DNA of 64,000 bases from Pukyongia sp963768085 (GTDB lineage Bacteria > Bacteroidota > Bacteroidia > Flavobacteriales > Flavobacteriaceae). The position numbers were made by a program, and so were the translations under genes. How positions within the stretch are numbered: the stretch's first letter is position 1; every line of letters begins with the position of its first letter. Shown here one piece after another: positions 43,859 through 53,800 of this stretch. The stretch lies in contig CAVYGO010000003.1 in NCBI GenBank assembly GCA_963768085.1, positions 1,054,001 to 1,118,000 of the forward strand, given 5' to 3'. The notes below the pieces were generated by a model, which was not told the DNA's origin, searched no databases, and saw nothing but the letters and a program-made list of their open reading frames with translations.

Positions 43859-43937
43859 CTCCGGCGATAGATTCTGGGGTACAGCTTGCTGTAAGTACAA
43901 GGCCAAGTATAGCTAAAATAAACATAAATTTCTTCAT
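43809..43937 (-). CDS. 42-residue lipoprotein
   Basis: A short frame from the ATG at 43937 to the TAA at 43809: MKKFMFILAILGLVLTASC, then 23 residues ending KDKYEVPPNG. The lipobox LTASC puts the lipidated Cys at 19, leaving a mature chain of only 24 residues. The signal peptide is too regular to be chance. The 3' end overlaps the start of the next membrane protein by 50 bp in another frame, which suggests translational coupling. I recall similar tiny lipoproteins ending in PPNG or PPTNG-like tails in other flavobacteria, with unknown role. Confidence 0.72.
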   Translation of the reverse strand: MKKFMFILAILGLVLTASCTPESIAGDEQQIDKDKYEVPPNG

Positions 43938-44034
43938 GGGGATAGTTTTTAAGGGTTAATTACAAAGCAAACCTATGAAGAACTTTATGAAATTAACTAT
44001 AGCATAAAAATTAACTTATTTGTATATTTGTAGG

Positions 44035-44487
44035 TTATTTCCTACGACTATTCTCGATGAAAAGCAAATAAATACGATTAACTACCCAATTTCCAACCGG
44101 AAAGTATAAGGCGAAGAACATTGCCATACCTAATGCAAATATGTGAGGACCGAACCATTGTTCCAGGAAATTTTCCGGGTAAATGTAAGATGTTTTTAAG
44201 GCATATCCGCCAAATTCCAACACAGCCATAGCAACCAGGCCATAGGCATATTGTGTAAAAAACGAATAGCCCCGCATTATTATTGATATGGGAACCATAT
44301 AGAATATATAGGTACTAATCACCTGCCACCAAAAAGTGAATTTAGCGATCTCCAGCCATTGACCTACATTGTGCATTAATATACCCCATAAAAAATAGAC
44401 AATGATGTAGATTATAAGCCTTTTTCTTTCTACGGAATTCAGTTTTTTTAGTAGTTCTTTTATCATAGTTGTGTCAAAAGTAATCAA
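44035..44487 (-). CDS. Four-helix membrane protein of unknown function
   Basis: 150 residues (143 if the internal ATG at 44466, MIKELLKK, is used). A short amphipathic start is followed by four membrane helices (about 23-43, 52-72, 77-97, 109-136) and a basic tail ENSRRK. Aromatic-rich helices with a YPENFLEQWFGPH loop. No family recognised. Same strand as the 43.3-43.9 kb pair but separated by 97 bp. Its upstream neighbour is the divergent giant adhesin gene. Confidence 0.7.
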   Translation of the reverse strand: MITFDTTMIKELLKKLNSVERKRLIIYIIVYFLWGILMHNVGQWLEIAKFTFWWQVISTYIFYMVPISIIMRGYSFFTQYAYGLVAMAVLEFGGYALKTSYIYPENFLEQWFGPHIFALGMAMFFALYFPVGNWVVNRIYLLFIENSRRK

Positions 44488-44813
44488 TAGTAATCAATTG
44501 AGGTTCTGTCGTTTTCTCCTACAATTTCCTGTCAATTAACGCATATAATCGATGAAAAAAGACGTTAATCGACGCTTTTGAACTGTTAAAAGCGACTATA
44601 TAAGATGTATTACGTCGATAAAAAAGGACACATTATCGAAAACACCAACATTTTGGCGATGATATTTACATGTAGCCGATAAAAACGTTAAAAATTTAAC
44701 AAATTCAACATATATTTGGCGCAACCGCGATTTCCCCAAATCATGGCTAACCATTATTTCAAAAAACATATTTCTTACAATAATATACAGTACTAACTTA
44801 TAGTGTATTGCTT
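44488..44813. promoter_or_regulatory. Long regulatory region upstream of the giant adhesin
   Basis: 326 bp. A -7 box TATATTTG lies at 44711-44718, inside ACATATATTTGGCGC, very similar to the box before the first adhesin; it predicts a leader of about 90 nt. Further upstream, related CGATAAAAA/CGATGAAAAA elements occur at about 44550, 44616 and 44677 (66 and 61 bp apart), with other ATCGA cores between them. They may bind a regulator. No small coding frame seen. Confidence 0.5.
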
Positions 44814-47800
44814 ATGAAACCATTTCTACTTAAAACATTTTGTGCATTATTTTTTGCTTTTATTTTTACCACTGTCACAAATGCACAAGATTGCTCGGTA
44901 AATGCAGATCTTGATCGGACCATTTGTGAGAATGAGTCCTTTTTCTTTTTAGGATCAGCATCAGGAAACGTAATTTCAACTAACTGGATGCAGATCGGCG
45001 GACCTTCCGTGGTTATCGTTGATCCATCTGATGTTACTTCTGAGGTACTTGGGATGTCAGGTGGAAATGTATATACGTTCCGACTTACAGCCGAATGTAA
45101 TAGCGGCCCGGCACTTCCACAGCAAATTGATATCACCGTGGAACCCATTTCAACGGCCACAGTAGGAGCTGATATTGAATCTTGTCCGGACAGCTCCGGA
45201 TCAATTGTGGTGACAGGAAGCACTCCTGGCCCCGGAGAAACAGGTATGTGGTCCGTTGTTGGAACCAACGGTGCGGGGGTTGTGATAAACTTTCCTACCT
45301 CCTCAACAACAACGTTAACGCTCCCCGCAACTAGTTGTGGTGTATCCACTATACGATGGACGATCACCGGAGGAGAATATGCGCCAGGTACATTTTGTAC
45401 AGATTTCGATGAACTAGATGTTACGAATTATGGTGGATTGGAACCTGTGGATGCAGGACCGGATCAAATGTTAGATAATTGCTATACCGTTTCACAGTCA
45501 ACTACTTTAAATGCAACAAATGGAGGCTGTGGATTAAACGGTCAGGATGGCATGTGGTCATTTGTCTCAGGTCCAAGTACACCAATAATAGCCAGCCCGA
45601 ATAGCAATACCACAGGAATATCAGGACTAATCGAAGGAGTGTATGTTTTGCGATGGTCGGTTAGCGGTCCTTGCGCCAATGGGGAAGATATCGTTACTAT
45701 AACCGTAGATCCCGCCACTCAGGATGTATCCTCGGCATCCATCCAGGCTACGAATCAGTTTTTTTGTGATGGAAGCGTATCAACCGCAACTTTAATAGGG
45801 AATACCCCTGATTTTGCTGGTGAGACCGTGCAATGGGTAGAAACCTCTGCACTTGGAGCTCTTATATCAAACCCAAACAGTTCTACAACCCAGGTAACCG
45901 GTTTAGTTTCACCAAACACCTATACTTTTACGTACACGATTACAAATTCTGCAACAGGATGTTCTAGCACGGCAAGTGCTTCCATTGGATTCAATTTAAC
46001 CAATTATGATATAACAGTTAACGGTGGAAACGATATTATCGGCGCTTGTGGAGAAACATCAATTGATATACCTTTTGTGGCCAATGGAGATGGGACTAAT
46101 TCATATAGTATTGTAAGTGGACCCGGAGATTCTGCATTTTCGTTCCCCACAGCATATCAAACGTTTTCCGGTACTTCCTTGACGATCGATTTCGATGTTG
46201 AAGGTGATTACACCGTAGCGTTTAGACGTAGTCAAAACGGGCAGGGACTCATTGGATGTGAGGATTCGACAGATCAAATAAATGTCTCTATATCATTAAT
46301 TCCAACGGGCGCCAATGCCGGAACCGACCAAAATCTTGCTTGCGGTGTGGTTGCAACTACTTTAGCGGGTAATGTCATTACTGTTGGAGAATCACTTTGG
46401 ACCCAGATAAGCGGGCCTAATACGGCAAATATTATTGACCCCTATGCTCAATTGGCTCCTGTAGATGGGCTTATAGCAGGTACTTATGTCTTCAGGTATT
46501 CCGTAGTTGGAGGTTTCGTATGCCCTGTAGAGGCAGATGATGTTCAAGTCACGGTTAACGCTCCTGTGGTTCCTGTTTCTGATGCAGGTCCGGATCAGAC
46601 TGTTTGTTTTGGAAGTCCAGTACAATTAGATGGGAGTATACCTCAGGGAAATCAAATAGGAACCTGGTCACAGACAGCAGGACCTGACACTATCACTTTT
46701 TCCGACATCAACGATCCGATGGCTACTGCCACAGGATTCGATACAGCATCATCCCTCTATACATTACAATGGTCGATTGACGGTTCACCACTTAGTTGTG
46801 GAGGTCCATCGGTGGATACAGTTGATGTTACAACCGATGCAACACAGGGTCCAACTGCATCGAATGCAGGTCCCGATCAATGCCTGCCATCAGGTACCGC
46901 AACTGTTACTCTAGCGGGAAATGCTCCCGGAGCAGGAGAGACAGGTTTATGGACAGCGGTTCCCGCAGCCGGACTAACTTTCACAGACGCTACCCTTTTT
47001 AATACCACCGCAACGGTGGTCACTGAAGGCAGTTATGTTTTAACCTGGACCATCGATACGGTCGCACCGGGTTGTCAATCATCTACCGACGAAGTAGAAA
47101 TTACAATAGGAGGTACAGCTGTGGCAGATGCCGGAGCAGATCAATCGGATTGTTCCAGCACATTTACTATGGCTGCGACAAGCACAGGAACAGGACTTTG
47201 GACCCAGGTTTCCGGCCCTGGAGGTTTTACCATTGATGACGATACCAGTCCGGTAGCTGTTTTTACTTTTACATACTCAGGTACTTACGAATTTGATTGG
47301 ACGGTCAGCAATGGGTCGTGCTCTTCAGATTCAGACCAGGTGACCATCGAAGTGGGAATTCCTCCTACGATAGCAACATCAGGCCCGGCGCAAGTAATTT
47401 GCAATGATACAACAGTAACACTAACAGCAAATGCATTTGACCCTCAAACGGAGAATGGTGTTTGGACAGTACTTTCAGGAGCTCCTAATACGCCTACATT
47501 CAGTAATATAAGCGACCCGAACGCTATGGTTTCAGGATTAGTAACCGGCTCGTATACCTTCAGGTGGAATATTTCAGGTAGTCCTTTATGTCCTGCCACA
47601 AGCGCTGATACAACTGTAGATGTTTTTGCACCTGCAAATGCGGGACCCGATCAACAGCTATGTGAGGCAACTAATATTTTATTAGAAGCCACACTGGGAT
47701 CGACTGGATTATGGACCGAAGTGACGGCTAATGGCGCTACAATTACGCAGTCACCGGCCAATAGCAATTCGGCAAGTGTTATGATAACTCCCGGATTGAC

Positions 47801-50800
47801 TTATACTTTTCGTTTCACAACAGATTATGTGGGTTGTCCAAATTTATTTGATGAAGTGGACGTCGTAAATAGTTCAGGACCTATGTTTCAACCAGACGCA
47901 GGGCCGGATCAATTGCTTTGTCAGGCGGATCTTATACCTGCCATCACCGGACTTCCAGTGGAAACAACCCAATTAGCTGGAAATACACCTCCGGCAGACG
48001 GTACTGTTGCCTTGTGGAGCTTCGCAAGCGTACCTTCAGGCAGTGTTGCAGTAATTGATACACCTTCGGATCCTATCAGTACACTATCAGGCTTGTCAGT
48101 ACCTGGAATCTATATTCTGGAATGGAATTTTTCTTTAGCGAATTGTTCAACAAATGCTGATGTTGTTCGAATCGAGGTATTCGCACCACCTTCAATGGCA
48201 ATAGCCGGTCCGGACCAGCCTGCAGCCTGTTCACTAAATGCTACTTTAGGTGCAACACCACCTGCGGTTGGTATTGGTGTTTGGTCTTTCGTAACCGATC
48301 CTTCATTAGGTGCTGCTATGATCGATAGCCCGAATTCACCAACATCGACACTTTCTAACATCACAACTTTAGGAACCTATACATTAATGTGGACCGTTAC
48401 TAACGGCCCATTCGTTTCCGGTGGTTGTGCTCCTACTTCCGATACCGTGGACATCACGTTTACGGATGTACCTCCTTCACCAGCCGATGCTGGACCCGAT
48501 CAGGAGTTTTGTGATGTGAGTCAAACGAATATGAATGCCGTTCCTGTTAGCCCGGGAACAGGCACATGGACTCAATCGGCGGGCCCCGGTGTTACAGAAC
48601 CAGGAACTCCTGCAGGAATTGCTTCCCCGAATGATCCAAACAGTTTAATTTTTAACCTTGTTCCCGGTGTTTTCGAGTTTACCTGGACAAGCTCAAACGG
48701 TGGTTGCGATATTAGCGACGTGATGTTAATTACGATTGTTTCTGCACCTGCTGCTGCGGATGCCGGACCAGATCAGGTACTACCGCAATTTTCTACAGTA
48801 ACTCTAAATGCCGTACCGGCCTCTGCCGGTACAGGGACCTGGACTCAGGAATCGGGCCCTACTTCTGTAGGTTTCATCGATGAGAATGATCCTAATACAT
48901 CTGTAACAGGTACCGTTCCAGGAGTTTATGAATTTAGATGGACCGTAGCAAACGGTATTTGCCCAACGAGCTTTGATATCATGCAAGTCACGATCAATGG
49001 GCTAACGGATATAGAAATCACTAAAACAGTATTGCCTGTGACGGCCTCTCCCGGAAGCACGGTTACGTTCTCTATCGCTGTTTTTAATAACGATATTACC
49101 GGTTTTGCGGATGCGACAGGTGTCGAAGTGCAAGATGTGATCCCACCCGGATTTACACTGGTGGGCGGAACGATTAGTACCGGAGGAACTTATAACCCGG
49201 TTAATTTCACAATTACCTGGGCTGGATTGTCAATCCTAATGGGAGCAACTGAAGTTCTCACTTTTGATGCGATCGTTAATCCGACCGGACCCTATCTCAA
49301 TACGGCTGAAAATACAGCATGTGATCAGTTCGATTCTGATTCGATCGTGAATAATGGCGATCCTACGGAAGACGATATTGATACAGCTCCGTTTACGGTC
49401 ATTGGAGATACCGATGGTGACGGAACCTATGATGATGTAGACCCCGACCCACTGGATCCATGTATAGACGATGGAGTTATAGGCGATGAAGATCCTACTA
49501 ATCCGATCTGGCAAGCAGCCGATTGTGATGGAGATGGCGTAACCAACGGCCAGGAATTTATGGATGGCACAGACCCTTACGATTTCTGTGATTACGATCC
49601 GGCCAACCAGGACTATACAACAACTTCTACAGCATATCAGAATGGAGACTGCGACGGTGACGGCGTTACCAATGGTGATGAAATTGATCCCGATGGTAAT
49701 GGTATGGATGAAGGCAATGGAACAGATCCTTTTGATCCATGTGACTTCGTCTTTGCAGATCAGACCCTTCCTCCGTCAAGTGCTTGGGAAGCATTGGATT
49801 GTGATGGCGACGGTGTAACCAATGGTGATGAAATTACCGGTGGCACAGATCCAACAGATCCATGTGACTACAACCCAATCTTAGTGTCCTTACCACCCAC
49901 CGCAGCGTGGTTATTAGCCGACTGTGATGGTGATGGTGTGACCAACGGACAAGAAATAGCCGATGGAACCGATCCTCAGGATCCATGTGACTTTTTATTT
50001 GCCAGTCAAACAGAACCTACCAGCCCGGCTTGGGATCTGTTAGATTGTGATGGTGATGGTGATCCTAACGGAACCGATCCGGATCCTCAGGATCCTTGTT
50101 CTGCCACCACCCAAAATATTCCACTACCAACAGATCCGAATTACGCGATCTGGGCAGCGGCCGATTGTGACGGTGATGGTGTTACCAACGGTGATGAAGT
50201 TGCCACTGGCACGGATCCCTATGATCCATGTGATTACGATTCTTCGATACAAAATTTAGCCAATGTTACCACGGCCTGGTTAGCGGGTGATTGTGATGGT
50301 GATGGTGTTTCAAATGGAACTGAAATAAATGACGGAACCAATCCTCAGGATCCTTGTGACTACCTGGAGAGCAGTCAGGATATCACTGCAGTTACTCCAG
50401 CCTGGGAAGCCCTGGATTGTGATGGTGACGGAGTGACCAACGGACAGGAAATTATAGATGGTACGGATCCATTAGATCCATGTGATTACGATCCTGCCAC
50501 TCAGAATACCGTAGTAACTGTAACCCCAGCCTGGGAAGCCTTAGACTGTGATGGTGACGGTGTGACTAACGGTCAGGAATTACTCGATAATACGGACCCA
50601 CTGGATCCTTGTTCACTGGTTGTGGCCAATCAAGACACAACGCCAACGGCGGCCTGGAATGATCTGGACTGTGACGGCGATGGTGTAACCAATGGTGATG
50701 AGATCATCGATGGTACCGATCCATTAAACGCTTGTGATTATATGGCAAGCAGTGCAACAAGACCTATGTCCGCATCCTGGGATCTGCTGGACTGTGATGG

Positions 50801-53800
50801 TGATGGAGTGACCAACGGACAAGAAATAGCCGATGGAACCGATCCTCAGGATCCTTGTGACTTTGTATTTGCCAGTCAAACAGAACCTACCAGCCCGGCT
50901 TGGGATCTGTTAGATTGTGATGGTGACGGTGATCCTAACGGAACCGATCCGGATCCTCAGGACCCATGTGTTGCAACTACCCAAAATATTCCACTACCTA
51001 CAGATCCGAACTACGCGATCTGGGCAGCGGCCGATTGTGACGGTGATGGAGTGACCAACGGTGATGAAGTTGCCACTGGTACCAATCCCTATGATCCATG
51101 TGATTACGATTCTTCAATACAAAATTTAGCCAATGTTACCACGGCCTGGTTAGCGGGTGATTGTGATGGTGATGGTGTTTCAAATGGAACTGAAATAAAT
51201 GACGGAACCAATCCTCAGGATCCTTGTGACTACCTGGAGAGCAGTCAGGATATTACTGCAGTGACTCCAGCCTGGGAAGCCTTAGATTGTGATGGTGACG
51301 GAGTGACCAACGGACAAGAAATTATAGATGGCACCGATCCATTAGATCCATGTGATTACGATCCTGCCACTCAGAATACCGTAGTAACTGTAACCCCAGC
51401 CTGGGAAGCCTTAGACTGTGATGGTGACGGTGTGACTAACGGACAGGAATTACTCGATAATACGGACCCACTGGATCCTTGTTCTCTGGTTGTGGCCAAT
51501 CAAGATACAACACCAACCGCAGCCTGGAATGACCTTGACTGTGATGGTGACGGTGTAACCAATGGTGATGAGATCATCGATGGTACCGATCCATTAAACG
51601 CTTGTGATTATATGGCAAGCAGTATTTCAGGACCACAGTCTTCTACTTGGGATGCCCTGGATTGTGATGGTGATGGTGTGACCAACGGACAAGAAATAGC
51701 CGATGGTACCGATCCTCAGGATCCTTGTGACTTTATTTTAGCCAGTCAAACTGTGGCTACCAGCCCAGCTTGGGATCTGTTAGATTGTGATGGTGATGGT
51801 GATCCTAACGGAACAGACCCAGATCCTCTGGACCCATGTGTTGCGACTACGCAAAATATTCCGCTACCGGGCGATCCGAATTACGATATTTGGGCAGCGG
51901 CCGATTGTGACGGTGATGGTGTTACCAACGGTGATGAAGTTGCCACTGGTACTGATCCTTATGATCCTTGTGATTACGATTCTTCAATACAGAATCCAGC
52001 CAATGCAAGCACGGCATGGTTAGCAGGGGATTGTGATGGTGATGGTGTTTCAAATGGAACTGAATTAAATGACGGAACCAATCCTCAGGATCCTTGTGAT
52101 TATCTGGAGAGCAGTCAGGATATTACTGCAGTGACTCCAGCCTGGGAAGCCTTAGATTGTGATGGCGACGGAGTGACCAACGGACAAGAAATTATAGATG
52201 GCACCGATCCATTAGATCCATGTGATTACGATCCTGCCACTCAGAATACCGTAGTAACTGTAACCCCAGCCTGGGAAGCCTTAGACTGTGATGGTGACGG
52301 TGTGACTAACGGACAGGAATTACTCGATAATACGGACCCACTGGATCCTTGTTCTCTGGTTGTGGCCAATCAAGACACAACGCCAACGGCGGCCTGGAAT
52401 GATCTGGACTGTGACGGCGATGGTGTAACCAATGGTGATGAGATCATCGATGGTACCGATCCAACGGATCCATGTGACTTTATGTTATCAAGCCAGACAA
52501 TACCAACAACCCCTGCATGGGAAGCCCTGGATTGTGATGGTGATGGTGTGACCAATGGTCAGGAGATCATTGATGGAACTGATCCACTTGATCCTTGTGA
52601 TCTTATAGCAGCGAACCAGGACACTACGCCAACGGCGGCCTGGGAAGCCCTTGATTGTGATGGTGATGGTGTGACCAACGGACAGGAAATTATAGATGGT
52701 ACGGATCCAACCGATCCTTGTGATTACGATCCTGCCACTCAGAACACTGTAGTAACGGTTACCCCAGCCTGGGAAGCCTTAGACTGTGATGGTGACGGTG
52801 TGACCAACGGACAAGAACTAATAGATGGAACAGATCCTCTTGATGAGTGTAGCTTATTAGCTGCTTCACAAACAGTACCGCCTAGCCAGGCATGGATAGA
52901 CGGAGACTGTGATGGAGACGGAGTAACCAATGGTGATGAGATCATCGATGGTACGGATCCAACCGATCCTTGTGACTTTATGTTATCAAGCCAGACAGTA
53001 CCAACAACCCCGGCGTGGGAAGCACTGGATTGTGATGGTGATGGTGTAACTAATGGTCAGGAGATCATAGATGGAACTGATCCTCTGGATGAATGTAGCC
53101 TAGTTGCTGCTTCACAAACCCTACCACCAAGTGCGACTTGGGAAATGGGTGACTGTGATGGTGATGGAGTTACCAACGGACAGGAAATTATAGATGGCAC
53201 GGATCCAACCGATCCTTGTGACTTTATATTGGCAAGTCAAAGCCTACCACCAAGCGCAGCCTGGGAAGCCTTAGATTGTGATGGTGACGGTGTGACCAAT
53301 GGACAAGAACTAATAGATGGAACCGACCCACTTGATCCTTGCGATCTTGATTGGACGAGCCAGACAGTACCACCAAGTGCGGCATGGAACGCAGGTGATT
53401 GTGACGGCGATGGTGTGACCAATGGTGATGAAATTATCGACGGCACGGATCCAACCGATCCTTGTGATTTCCAACAAACAAGCCAGTCGGTGCCAACCAC
53501 TGCAGCCTGGGAAGCCTTAGACTGTGATGGGGATGGTGTTACCAACGGACAAGAACTAATTGACGGTACAGATCCTCTGGATGAATGTAGCTTAGTTGCT
53601 GCTTCACAAACCCTACCACCAAGTGCAACTTGGGAAATGGGTGACTGTGATGGTGATGGAGTTACCAACGGACAGGAAATTATAGATGGCACGGATCCAA
53701 CCGATCCTTGTGACTTTGTATTGGCAAGTCAATCCCTGCCACCAAGTGCAGCCTGGGAAGCCTTAGACTGTGATGGTGACGGTGTGACCAACGGACAAGA

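Noticed and set aside
44023..44030. Plus-strand TATATTTG box
   Set aside because: It faces the 3' end of a minus-strand gene and no gene follows on the plus strand, so it is probably chance.
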